Shown here: piece after piece, positions 9,028 through 17,694 of the stretch
How the letters are laid out: every line of letters begins with the position of its first letter
Position numbering within the stretch: the stretch's first letter is position 1
Assembly: GCF_029633825.1 (NCBI RefSeq)
Contig: NZ_CP090642.1
Location: 558,001-622,000, forward strand
Direction: 5' to 3'
Origin: Burkholderia contaminans
GTDB lineage: Bacteria; Pseudomonadota; Gammaproteobacteria; Burkholderiales; Burkholderiaceae
Length of the DNA: 64,000 nucleotides
Made by a program: the position numbers and the translations under genes
The notes under the pieces: generated by a model
Databases searched by the model: none
The model's input: only the letters and a program-made list of their open reading frames with translations
What the model was told of the DNA's origin: nothing

Positions 9028-10449
9028 ATGACGACATCTGCAACAAACGGACCGAATGCGGTATCGCCTGAAACGACCGGGGCGGCAGCGACCTCCGACG
9101 ATGCGGGTGGCGTGCCGTCGATCCTGCTGGTCGACGACGAGCCGAGCGTGCTGTCGGCGCTCAGGCGCGTGTTCCGGCCCGCCGGCTACGAGATCCTGAC
9201 CGCGGAAAGCGGCGAGGCGGCCCTCGAGGTCCTGGCGTCGACCGAAGTCGACCTGATCGTGTCCGACATGCGGATGCCGGGCATGAGCGGCGCGGAGTTC
9301 CTCGCCCGCGCACGGTCGCTGTACCCGGACACGATGCGCATCCTGCTGACCGGCTATGCGGAAATCGCGTCGGTCGTGCAGGCCGTCAACGACGGCGGCG
9401 TCTATCGCTACCTGAACAAGCCATGGGACGATCACGACCTGCTGCTGACCCTCGAACAGGCGCTGGAGCAACGGCGCCTGCGGCGTGAAGCGGCCCGGCT
9501 GGCCGCGCTGACGGAAGCTCAGAACGAAGCGCTGCGCCGGTTCAACACGGAACTCGAAACGCAGGTTCGCGCGCGCACGGAAGAACTCGGCCAGACCGTG
9601 ATGTTCCTCGAAGCCGCGCAACGCGACCTGAAAAGCAGCTTCACCGCGATGGTCCAGGTCTGTGCGAGCATGATCGAGATACGCTGCGGGTCGGCCAGCG
9701 GTCACGCGATGCGGGTCGGCGAAATTGCGCGGCGGCTGGCGCTGAATTCCGGGATGAGCGAGCTGCATGCGCAGGACGTCTATTTCGCGGGGCTGCTGCA
9801 CGGCATCGGCAAGCTGTCGCTGCCGGACGAATTGCTGCGCAAGCCGCTCACGAAGATGACGGCGGAAGAGCACGGCCTGTACCTGCAGCATCCGCTGCGC
9901 GCGCAGATGGTGCTGACACCGGTCGCGCAACTGCACAAGGTCGCGTCGATCGTGCTGCACCAGTACGAGCGCTTCAACGGACGCGGCACGCCGGACGGCC
10001 TGGCGGGCGACGCGATCCCGCTCGGCTCGCGAATCCTGGCGATCGCACGCGATTTCGAAGGGCTGCGCAATGGCGACATCGGGGCGCCGCATTCGGTCGA
10101 GCAGGCGCTCGACGCGTTGCGCTCGCAGGCCGGCGTGCGTTACGACCCGCGGATCGTCGACGGCCTGAACGAACTGATGCGGGACCCGGCGAGCCTCGGC
10201 ATCGCGGCGTCCGTCGCGGAGGTCAAGTCGGCGCAACTGCGCGAAGGGATGCAACTCGCCGACGATCTGCGCACGCATCGCGGCGTGCTGCTGATGACCA
10301 AGGGCAGCGTGATGTCGGCGCACCAGATCGAGCTCGTGCGCCGCTTCGAGACGCGCGAGGGGACGTCGTTCGACATCCTCGTGCTGGCCGGCCAGGCCGC
10401 GGCGAAGCCGGCGCAGGGCGCGCCGAATGCAGGCGCGGCACCGGCCTGA
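9028..10449 (+). CDS. Response regulator with degenerate HD-GYP output domain
   Basis: 473 residues. A receiver domain (about 30-148) has the acidic pair DD at 36-37, the phosphoacceptor D80 in SDMRMPGMSG and the conserved lysine in YLNKPWDD. A coiled coil (150-205) leads to an HD-GYP-like domain (about 208-360). In active HD-GYP c-di-GMP phosphodiesterases the metal-binding HD is followed by H-H-E and G-Y-P. Here the HD is H258-G259 (LLHGIGK), HHE reads HQY, and GYP is G-T-P (320-322). The enzyme is therefore probably inactive and may act by protein contact or ligand binding. The final 100 residues form an extra domain. The MHYT kinase gene follows after 80 bases. Confidence 0.88.
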   Translation: MTTSATNGPNAVSPETTGAAATSDDAGGVPSILLVDDEPSVLSALRRVFRPAGYEILTAESGEAALEVLASTEVDLIVSDMRMPGMSGAEFLARARSLYPDTMRILLTGYAEIASVVQAVNDGGVYRYLNKPWDDHDLLLTLEQALEQRRLRREAARLAALTEAQNEALRRFNTELETQVRARTEELGQTVMFLEAAQRDLKSSFTAMVQVCASMIEIRCGSASGHAMRVGEIARRLALNSGMSELHAQDVYFAGLLHGIGKLSLPDELLRKPLTKMTAEEHGLYLQHPLRAQMVLTPVAQLHKVASIVLHQYERFNGRGTPDGLAGDAIPLGSRILAIARDFEGLRNGDIGAPHSVEQALDALRSQAGVRYDPRIVDGLNELMRDPASLGIAASVAEVKSAQLREGMQLADDLRTHRGVLLMTKGSVMSAHQIELVRRFETREGTSFDILVLAGQAAAKPAQGAPNAGAAPA

Positions 10450-10529
10450 GCCCGGCCGCGCGGCCTGATGGCCGCGGTGCGCGACTGCGCGCCGCGGCAA
10501 CGTACTCACCTCGATCCGGGCGCTCGATC

Positions 10530-12299
10530 ATGTACGGCACCTACAATCTCCCGCTCGTCCTGCTGTCGCTCGCGATCGCGACGCTGGCCTCCTATACGAC
10601 ACTCGACCTGGCCGCCTTCATTTCGCTGCTCGACAATCCGAAGCTCAAGCGTGCGTGGCTGGGCGGCGGCGCGGTGGCCATGGGCACCGGCATCTGGTCG
10701 ATGCATTTCGTCGGCATGCTCGCGTTTTCGCTGCCGATTCCGCTCGGCTACGCATGGCCGGATACGGGCGCGTCGCTGGCGATTGCCGTGCTCGTGTCGT
10801 ACTTCGCGCTGACCGTCGTCACGCGCGCACGGCTGGGCTGGCGGCGGCTGCTCGTGGGCGGCGCACTGATGGGCGCCGGGATCGCCGGCATGCATTACAC
10901 GGGGATGGCCGCGATGCGCATGGAACCCGGCATCCGCTACGATGCCGCGCTGTTCGCCGCGTCGATCGGCATCGCGGTGATCGCGTCGACTGCCGCGCTC
11001 TGGATCGCACAGGCGTTGCGCGTGCAGCAGGCGCGCCATGCTACCGCCCAGCGGGTCGGTGCGGCCTTCGTGATGGGCATCGCCATCACCGGCATGCACT
11101 ACACGGCGATGGCGGCCGCGCATTTCGCGCCGGACGCGCGGTGCGGGGCCGCGAACGGGGTCGACATGCCGTGGCTCGCGACGACGGTCACGCTGTTCAC
11201 GACGGCCACCCTGGTCGTCACGCTGTTGCTGAGCCGCTTCGATGCGCGCACAACCTTCCTGCGCGGGATGGCCGATACGCTCGAGCGGCTCGTACGCTTG
11301 CGCACTGCCGAGCTGGAACGCGCGCTGCACCGCTACGAGCAGACGACGGCGATGCTGCAGCACACGCGCGAGAACATGGCGACCGAGATCGACGAACGCA
11401 AGGCCGCGCAGGCGCGGCTCGAACAGGAGAAGGAGGAGCAGCGGCGCCTGCTGCATGTGCTCGAGGAAACCCACGTGCAGCTGCTGCAATCGGAAAAGCT
11501 CGCGTCGATCGGCCAGCTCGCGGCCGGTGTCGCGCACGAGGTCAACAATCCGATCGGCTTCGTCAGTGCGAACCTCAACACGTTGAAGACGTGGGTGCGC
11601 AGTCTGCTCGACGTGATCGCCGCGCATGAAGCCGCGCTGCCGCAGCTCGACCCGGCCGCGCGCGACGCGCTGGCGGCGACGGGCCGCGCGGCGGACCTGG
11701 ACTACGTGCGCGGCGAGATCGAGACGCTGATCGACGAATCGATCGACGGCGCGCTGCGCGTGCGGCGCATCGTGCAGGACCTGCGCGATTTCTCGCGCCC
11801 GGCCAGCGACGAGTGGAGCGTGGTCGATCTCCGTGCGGGCCTGGAAAGCACGCTCAACGTCGTCCACAACGAACTCAAGTACAAGGCCGACATCGTGCGC
11901 GATTACGGCGACGTGCCGCAGGTCGAATGCCTGCCGTCGCAGTTGAACCAGGTCTTCATGAACCTGCTGGTGAACGCGGCGCAGGCGATTCCCGAGCGCG
12001 GCGTGATCACGATCCGCACGTCGAGCGATGGCGAGCAGGTGTCGATCGCGATCAGCGATACGGGCACGGGCATGACGCCCGACGTCGTCCGCCGGATCTT
12101 CGATCCGTTCTTCACGACGAAGCCGGTCGGGCAAGGCACGGGGCTGGGCCTGTCGGTTTCGCACGGCATCGTCAAGCGCCATCGCGGCGCCATCGACGTG
12201 ACGAGCGAACCCGGGCGGGGCACGACGTTCTGCGTCCGGATACCGATCCGGCGGGCCGGCGATCGCGCGAACACGGCGGAGCTTGAGCAACGGGCGTGA
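10530..12299 (+). CDS. MHYT-domain sensor histidine kinase
   Basis: 589 residues. The N-terminal 240 residues form seven membrane helices with three MHYT repeats: MHFVGM (58-63), MHYTGM (121-126) and MHYTAM (189-194). Family knowledge: MHYT is proposed to bind copper and sense O2, NO or CO. A coiled coil (255-325) leads to the kinase core. The H box has phosphoacceptor H336 in GVAHEVNNPIGF, the N box is NQVFMNLLVNAAQAI, and the G boxes are DTGTGM and GTGLGLSVSHGIV. The group is the CckA/NtrB-like hybrid-free class. It lies 80 bases behind the response-regulator gene and is its likely partner. Confidence 0.93.
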   Translation: MYGTYNLPLVLLSLAIATLASYTTLDLAAFISLLDNPKLKRAWLGGGAVAMGTGIWSMHFVGMLAFSLPIPLGYAWPDTGASLAIAVLVSYFALTVVTRARLGWRRLLVGGALMGAGIAGMHYTGMAAMRMEPGIRYDAALFAASIGIAVIASTAALWIAQALRVQQARHATAQRVGAAFVMGIAITGMHYTAMAAAHFAPDARCGAANGVDMPWLATTVTLFTTATLVVTLLLSRFDARTTFLRGMADTLERLVRLRTAELERALHRYEQTTAMLQHTRENMATEIDERKAAQARLEQEKEEQRRLLHVLEETHVQLLQSEKLASIGQLAAGVAHEVNNPIGFVSANLNTLKTWVRSLLDVIAAHEAALPQLDPAARDALAATGRAADLDYVRGEIETLIDESIDGALRVRRIVQDLRDFSRPASDEWSVVDLRAGLESTLNVVHNELKYKADIVRDYGDVPQVECLPSQLNQVFMNLLVNAAQAIPERGVITIRTSSDGEQVSIAISDTGTGMTPDVVRRIFDPFFTTKPVGQGTGLGLSVSHGIVKRHRGAIDVTSEPGRGTTFCVRIPIRRAGDRANTAELEQRA

Positions 12300-12301
12300 T
12301 C

Positions 12302-12318
12302 GCGCGACGGCGTCGCGC
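12302..12318. terminator. Hairpin between convergent genes
   Basis: GCGCGAC and GTCGCGC form a perfect 7-base stem with a 3-base loop, in the 46-base gap between the convergent kinase and esterase genes. There is no T-run, so intrinsic termination is only plausible. Confidence 0.3.
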
Positions 12319-12345
12319 ACCACGGGCCAGCGCGGTTGTTGCCGG

Positions 12346-13449
12346 TCAGCTCAGCCGCTGGCGGTGTTGGCGACGAAAGAAATGCCAGAACATCGCGGTG
12401 GCGTCCGGCCCCGTGGCGGAGTGAAACGGCTCGCGCGGGTCGCCGCCGCTCCATGCATGCGGCAGCCGGCGGACGATGCAGACCCTGACGACGAGACGCC
12501 CGGCCTTGAGATAGTCGACGTAGTCGGCATCGTCGCGCGCATAGGTGCGTTGCTCGCCGACCCGCATCGCGCCGTGTTCGTCGACGAGCCGGTTGAGCCG
12601 CGCGAACGCGATGCCGAGCTGCGTCGCGTTCCGGTCGGTCACGACCGTATCGAGCGCGCCGTGCATCACGAGGGCCGGCATGCCGGGATAGGACGTGACG
12701 TCGGCGCAGGCCTCGACCGCGCGTATCGGGTCGTCGCGCAGGCCTCGGCGCATCAGGTTCATCGCCGCCAACGTCGACGACGGCGGGGCGATGGCCGGGC
12801 CGGAGTGCAGGCCGACTGCCGCGAAGCGGTCGGGATACCGGATCGCCAGTGCCGCGGCGAGCCCTGCTCCGGCGGACATGCCGGCGAGGTAGATCCGGTC
12901 GCGGTCGAAGCCGTGCTGTCGCACGATTGCGTCGACCAGCGACGTGACGGCCGCGGCTTCCGACTCCGTCGCATCACCATGCCAGTGCCAGCAGCGGTGC
13001 GCGTGCGCCGTCTTGGCCTGTTCGGGAAACAGCACGGCGAACCCCGACCGCTCGGCGAGACGGCACATGCGCGTGCCCGCGGCAAACGATTCGGCACTCT
13101 GCTTGCAGCCGTGCAGCATGACGACGGCCGGCATGCCGGCTGTCGCCGCCGGCGCGGTGGGGAGATACAGCGCGTAGGCAACGTGGTTCACGTAACGGCC
13201 GGCGCTCGGGCCCGCGGAATGAAACGAGCGAAGCCACGTGCCGGGCGCCTTGTCCGCCGGTGCGCGGGCGGCAGGCACGGTATCCGTGCGCCTGGCGGTG
13301 CGCACGGTGCCGGCCGGCCGGGCGACCGGCTTGACCGCCCGCTTGGCGGCCGGTCGCGGCTTGCTCTTGCGCTTCGCCGCGCGCGTGCCGGCAGCGACGG
13401 AGAGCAGTTCGAGGTGCCGCAACCAGAGGCTGGTTTTTTTCCTGGGCAT
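12346..13449 (-). CDS. PHB-depolymerase-family esterase
   Basis: 367 residues of the LpqC/poly(3-hydroxybutyrate) depolymerase family, an alpha/beta hydrolase. Visible features are the oxyanion strand VVMLHGCKQS, the nucleophile elbow GMSAG (S192), an acid in VMHGALDTVV and a C-terminal His in PHAWSGGD. A basic Lys/Arg/Ala-rich linker (residues 20-60) precedes the catalytic domain. I chose ATG 13449 (MPRKKTSLW...) because homologues begin this way; the longer frame upstream lacks family resemblance. There is no clear signal peptide, so a cytoplasmic or Tat-independent role is possible. The substrate could be PHB oligomers or another ester. Confidence 0.85.
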   Translation of the reverse strand: MPRKKTSLWLRHLELLSVAAGTRAAKRKSKPRPAAKRAVKPVARPAGTVRTARRTDTVPAARAPADKAPGTWLRSFHSAGPSAGRYVNHVAYALYLPTAPAATAGMPAVVMLHGCKQSAESFAAGTRMCRLAERSGFAVLFPEQAKTAHAHRCWHWHGDATESEAAAVTSLVDAIVRQHGFDRDRIYLAGMSAGAGLAAALAIRYPDRFAAVGLHSGPAIAPPSSTLAAMNLMRRGLRDDPIRAVEACADVTSYPGMPALVMHGALDTVVTDRNATQLGIAFARLNRLVDEHGAMRVGEQRTYARDDADYVDYLKAGRLVVRVCIVRRLPHAWSGGDPREPFHSATGPDATAMFWHFFRRQHRQRLS

Positions 13450-13704
13450 GTGCAGTTTCGTGCCGGCGGCCGACCGTGGCAGGAAGATGCGGCCGACTCC
13501 GCCGTCGAGTTGACAATCGAAAGAGGCGCGGAGCAAGGATCGTGCTGCGGGCCGCGCGCACATCGAAACCGGGCGACCGGCCGAATGCAACGCAACGCCG
13601 ATCCTGCGTCACCGCGGCGATTCGAGTCGGCCATCGGCGATGTTAGCCGTCCGATGTGACGCGCCGGCGAATCGAAGTGTGCTTCGACCCTGTCGCGCGC
13701 GAGG

Positions 13705-15408
13705 CTAGCGCCGATCCAGCAGTGTATCGCTCAAAACGCTGAACGCCGCGCCCGGCAATTCATGCAGATGCTCGACCACGCGGCTGACCGGATAGAACGT
13801 TTCGACCGCATCGTCGAGGATCCCGACACCGATCAGTTCGACGCGCCGCTCGCGCAGCGCATCGACGCGGGCGCGCAGGTCGGTGCGCAGGATTGTCGGG
13901 TTGCCGTCGCCGGTGGCCGGATAGCCGTCCGACAGCACCATCAGGATTCGCCGCCGTGCCCGTTTCGCCAGCAGCCGCTCGGCGGCCCAGCTCAACGCCT
14001 CGCCGTCGGGATTCTCGTGGCCGCATTCGATGCAGGCGAGGCCGCTCGGGTTGTCGGAATCGAAGCGCTTGTAGACGCGCAGGTCGAGCCGTTCGACGAA
14101 CCGGTTATAGCCGAACGTGTCGTGGCCGGCGTCGATCCAGCGCTGGTAATGCGCGCGCATCGCGGCATCCTCGACGGAGCTGTAGCCGAGCACTTCGCAC
14201 GCGAAGCCGAGCTGCGTCAGCGCATCGCACAGCGCCGCCGCGCACAGCCTGGCGAGTTCGATCTTCCTGCCGGCCATCGACCCGCTGCAATCGATCAGCA
14301 GGCTGACGGCCGCGTCGCGCCCGGGGGCGGCGCGCGGGACGCGGAATGGCGTGCGATAGCCGGGCGACGTGACGAGGTGGGCGAGCGACATCCGGTCGAG
14401 CTCGCCGCGCTCCTGTTCGCGTTTCCAGCGCGTCTGCTCGTCCACTTTCAACGCACGTTCGAGCCGTAGCTTGAGCGGCTCGGTCTGCGCGCGGGCCGCG
14501 CTTCGCAGGCGGTGCCAGCGCGCCGGTTCGCCGTTGCCGGTGAAGTCCGTCACCGTATCGAACGCGGTGGTCAGCGGGACCGACAGCAGCGGCCGGTTGT
14601 CCGCGGACAGGCGGATCGTGCGGGGAGCTGCGTCGCCCGGCGTCGGCGCTTCGGCCGACGATGCCGTGTCGGCGATCGCACCGCCGCCCGATTCGGCGGA
14701 AACGGGCGCCCGGGAATCGTCCGGCGCGCCCTGTCCGTCCGATTCGAATTCGGCGGCGATGCTGTCGCTGTCGATCGTGCTGCCCGGATCGGCCGTGAAC
14801 ATCATGTTGTTCGCACCGGCCGACGCCAGCGCGCGCACGCGTTCGACGATCCGGTGCGCGGCGCGGATGCTGTCGGAGGTCGACGTTGCTGCACGCGCTG
14901 CGTCGACGAGGTCGCTCGATGCAGCCATCGTTGCGTCGAGCGACGGCACGCGCTCGATGGAAGGCGGCGGCTCGCTCCACAGCGCACGTTCGATGCGCCA
15001 CACCAGCCTGTCGCGCCATGCCATGCGAGGCCACCGGCGGTGCGTGTCGGCGGCCGTCGCCGCGCGCATCCGCTGCAGGAACGTCGTCGCGCCGGGATAG
15101 ATCGCGGCGAGGCAGCCGGCCGCGCGCCGGTCGTCGATCGCCTGCGCAATGGCCCGCACCACGGGCGACGCCAGTGCGGCTATGTCATCGATCGCACCGA
15201 AGCGGATGCGCGCCGCGTAGAGGTCGACGAGGCCGATAATCGCATCGTCGTCGACGTCGCCGGCGAGCAGCGTGTCGGGCAGCACCAGCAGGTCGGGTTG
15301 CGCGACGGGCCCGTGTTGCGCGAACCGTACCTCGATGCCGTGCCGTTGCGCGAGCGTGCGGGCCAGACGGGTCAGGTGGAGCGACCGCGCGTCGTCGTCC
15401 CGGTCCAT
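13705..15408 (-). CDS. CobT-like VWA-domain protein
   Basis: 567 residues. The C-terminal part (from about 365) is a von Willebrand factor A domain with an intact MIDAS motif D373-C-S-G-S-M, plus the later conserved Thr/Asp positions. The N-terminal part is helical and the middle is acidic and Ser/Ala-rich. This is the CobT layout; CobT pairs with a CobS-type AAA+ ATPase in aerobic cobaltochelatase. The partner gene ends 4 bases upstream on the same strand, so they form one operon. No cobN or other cobalamin gene is nearby, so the pair may instead act as a MoxR/VWA-type chaperone on another metalloprotein. Confidence 0.85.
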   Translation of the reverse strand: MDRDDDARSLHLTRLARTLAQRHGIEVRFAQHGPVAQPDLLVLPDTLLAGDVDDDAIIGLVDLYAARIRFGAIDDIAALASPVVRAIAQAIDDRRAAGCLAAIYPGATTFLQRMRAATAADTHRRWPRMAWRDRLVWRIERALWSEPPPSIERVPSLDATMAASSDLVDAARAATSTSDSIRAAHRIVERVRALASAGANNMMFTADPGSTIDSDSIAAEFESDGQGAPDDSRAPVSAESGGGAIADTASSAEAPTPGDAAPRTIRLSADNRPLLSVPLTTAFDTVTDFTGNGEPARWHRLRSAARAQTEPLKLRLERALKVDEQTRWKREQERGELDRMSLAHLVTSPGYRTPFRVPRAAPGRDAAVSLLIDCSGSMAGRKIELARLCAAALCDALTQLGFACEVLGYSSVEDAAMRAHYQRWIDAGHDTFGYNRFVERLDLRVYKRFDSDNPSGLACIECGHENPDGEALSWAAERLLAKRARRRILMVLSDGYPATGDGNPTILRTDLRARVDALRERRVELIGVGILDDAVETFYPVSRVVEHLHELPGAAFSVLSDTLLDRR

Positions 15409-15412
15409 CGCG

Positions 15413-16615
15413 TCAGGCCTCGACGTCGATGTAGTGGCGGATGATGCTGCGGATCAGGTCGGCGTCTTCCGCGCCGACCTTCGCATAGATCGTCGGGCCG
15501 GCGGCCGCTTCGGGATCGCCGGTGCGCAGCATCAGCTCGGCCCAGTCGATCAGGCGCCGCGTCGAGAACGCGCTGGCCAGATCCTCGCGGACGAACGCGG
15601 CGCGGCAGTCGGCCGCGATTGCCGCAAGCGTGTCGGCCATCTCCGAGGTCATGGCCGCGCCGAACGTGCGCTGCAGCACGCGCGCCTCGTCGGGCGGCGG
15701 CAGGTAGTCGAGGCGGTAAACTCGCCAGCGGTCGAGAAACGCCTCGTTCATCACGTTGGCGCCCTGGTACAGATGGCGGAACTGCCCCATCGCACCCACC
15801 GCATTGGCAGTCGCGAACAGCCGGAACGACGGATGCGGGACGACGATCTCGTTGCCTTTCTCCTTCAGCAACAAGCGGCCGGCCGGTTCGAGCACGGCCG
15901 TCAGCACCGCGAGGATCGCCGGTTCCGCGAAGTCGATCTCGTCGACGATGAGCCACAGCCCTTCACGCATCGCGGTCGGCAGCACGCCGTCGACCCAGAT
16001 CGTCTCGCCGCCCTTGACGGTCCAGAACCCGACGAAATCGCCGACCGTCGTCTGCCCGTTCATGTTCGAGCGCAGCACGCCATGGCCGGCCAGCGCGGCG
16101 GCCTGCTCGATGAGGCTCGTCTTGCCCGTGCCGGTGTGGCCGATCAGCAGGATGCGCCGGTTCTCGACGATGTCTTCCAGCACGTTCGTCACGCGCGCGG
16201 TGAACAGGTAGGCCGGGTTCACCGGCGGCACGAGCGGCCCGCCCGGGCCGCGCGGCATCGGCACGCCGCCCACCTGCGCGACGTGCGTCGCATCGCCGGC
16301 TGCGGCAGGCCGCGACGCGTGCGCGCTTCGCAGCGCCTGCATGAACGCGCCGCGATCAGCGGGCGCCGCGCGATCGCCGGCTTCACGCCGGACGAAGCCT
16401 TCCTGGATCCACTTGTGCAGTTTCGCATCGAGGTTGTCCGCATCGACGACCGTATCGACCGACGTGCTGCCGTCAGGCCGGTGATGCTGGATGCGGTACA
16501 TGTGCGCGCGTTCCGAGCGGCTGACGATCCATTGCCCGGCGGACGGGTCCGCCAGTTGACGATAGACGCCGAGTACCGACGCGGCGGAGGGGGAGGAATC
16601 AGCGGGTGCGTTCAT
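15413..16615 (-). CDS. CobS/MoxR-like AAA+ ATPase
   Basis: 400 residues. An N-terminal region of about 100 residues resembles a substrate or oligomerisation domain. It is followed by the AAA+ core: Walker A GHTGTGKTS (159-167), Walker B LWLIVDEIDFAEP, sensor-1 in FRLFATANAVG and the arginine region ...EAFLDRWRVYRLDYLPP. It matches CobS-type ATPases that load metal into corrin rings together with CobT, and MoxR-type maturation ATPases. The CobT-like gene follows with a 4-base gap. Upstream lies a 480-base intergenic region. Confidence 0.87.
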   Translation of the reverse strand: MNAPADSSPSAASVLGVYRQLADPSAGQWIVSRSERAHMYRIQHHRPDGSTSVDTVVDADNLDAKLHKWIQEGFVRREAGDRAAPADRGAFMQALRSAHASRPAAAGDATHVAQVGGVPMPRGPGGPLVPPVNPAYLFTARVTNVLEDIVENRRILLIGHTGTGKTSLIEQAAALAGHGVLRSNMNGQTTVGDFVGFWTVKGGETIWVDGVLPTAMREGLWLIVDEIDFAEPAILAVLTAVLEPAGRLLLKEKGNEIVVPHPSFRLFATANAVGAMGQFRHLYQGANVMNEAFLDRWRVYRLDYLPPPDEARVLQRTFGAAMTSEMADTLAAIAADCRAAFVREDLASAFSTRRLIDWAELMLRTGDPEAAAGPTIYAKVGAEDADLIRSIIRHYIDVEA

Positions 16616-17093
16616 GGTGGCGAGCGAGAGTGGGCGGCTGGCGCGTCATGCCTGCGATGCATCGCGTCGATTGTATATTTTTGCCGTGAACCGCGACATT
16701 CGCGCGGGAATCGATCCGCTGCGATCCGGCGGGGAGCAGGCGGCGCGTCGGCTTGCCGGCGCAGCGGAGCGCCGTGGGCAATGCGCTGCAGCATGATCTT
16801 TCGGCTTCCTTGCTATGCCCCGAGCCGCTTTTGCCGTGCCGATCCGCCGGCAGCGGGGCGGCCAGGCTCGTGCTTGAGAAGGTCGATTGACACCCAGCCT
16901 TGCGCCGATTCCCGGGTTTTTCACGAAGACAACCCGTCATGTCGAATCGCGGGCTGTCACATCTTGATCAACCGGGTGGAATTTCAGTACCGTAGCAGGC
17001 TTGATCACCGGGCTTCCATCGCGTGTCCTCGGGCCGCCCGGCTCGATATCCCATTGCGCGCCGGTCGATGACACAGGCGAAGGAGTGTTGAAC
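16616..17093. other. Divergent intergenic region, no gene seen
   Basis: 478 bases between the leftward CobS/CobT-like operon and a rightward acetyltransferase gene. A T-rich patch (16671-16683) could belong to the leftward promoter. No convincing small gene or dyad was found. The open frame beginning at 17001 is an upstream extension of the next gene without ribosome-binding support. Confidence 0.45.
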
Positions 17094-17618
17094 GTGACGT
17101 TGACAGGCGGGGACAAGGTGAGAATTCGTCGTGCCAGCGCACTCGATGCCCCGGCCGTTCTGTCGATTTTCGACGGCGTGATTGCGTGGTTCGTCTCCAT
17201 CGGCAACGACGGGCAATGGGGCCGCGAGCCCTGGTCGACGCAACCCCGGCGGATCGCACTCGTGACCGACGCCTGCGCGCTGCCCGACGCGTGGGTGGCA
17301 GAAGACCAGGACGGCCGCGTCCTGGGCGCATTGATCCTCGGCGAGTCGATGCCCTACGTGCCGCCCGCGACCGAGCCGGAAATCTATGTGCGCGTGCTGG
17401 TTGCGTCGCGCGATGCGCGGGCGCGGGGTGTCGGCCGGCGCCTGATGGCCTTCGCGGACGAGCGCGCCCGCGCGGCCGGGGTGAAGCGCTTGCGGGTGGA
17501 CTGCTATGGCGGCGGGACCGGCGCGCTGGTGCGTTTCTACGAGTCGTGCGGCTATGAGCGAATTTCACCCTTCGACGTGGAAGGGTGGCCGGGGCAGTTG
17601 CTGGGGCGCCGTTTGTGA
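17094..17618 (+). CDS. GNAT-family N-acetyltransferase (GTG start)
   Basis: 174 residues if started at the GTG at 17094, which sits 8 bases behind a strong AAGGAG (17080-17085). The ATG at 17001 would add a 31-residue extension that looks untranslated. The fold is GNAT: VRVLVASRDARARGVGRRLM contains the R-G-V-G-R-R acetyl-CoA loop, and VDCYGGGTGALVRFYESCGY is motif B with the F-Y-x-x-x-G-Y end. GTG use plus strong SD fixes the start. Substrate unknown. It borders the ATP-grasp island but is convergent with it, so membership is uncertain. Confidence 0.85.
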   Translation: MTLTGGDKVRIRRASALDAPAVLSIFDGVIAWFVSIGNDGQWGREPWSTQPRRIALVTDACALPDAWVAEDQDGRVLGALILGESMPYVPPATEPEIYVRVLVASRDARARGVGRRLMAFADERARAAGVKRLRVDCYGGGTGALVRFYESCGYERISPFDVEGWPGQLLGRRL

Positions 17619-17694
17619 CCGCGCCTGACCGAAGCCGCGCGGCACGACGGCTCGCGGCCGAGCCCGGGAAGGCATCCAGTCGGTCGTTTCACGG

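Noticed and set aside
8275..10509. 744-codon frame opposite the response regulator
   Set aside because: Antisense shadow of a complete gene; composition is that of a reversed GC-rich frame and no start signal is present.
10506..12323. 605-codon frame opposite the MHYT kinase
   Set aside because: Mirrors the real kinase exactly in extent and has Arg/His-rich content without motifs.
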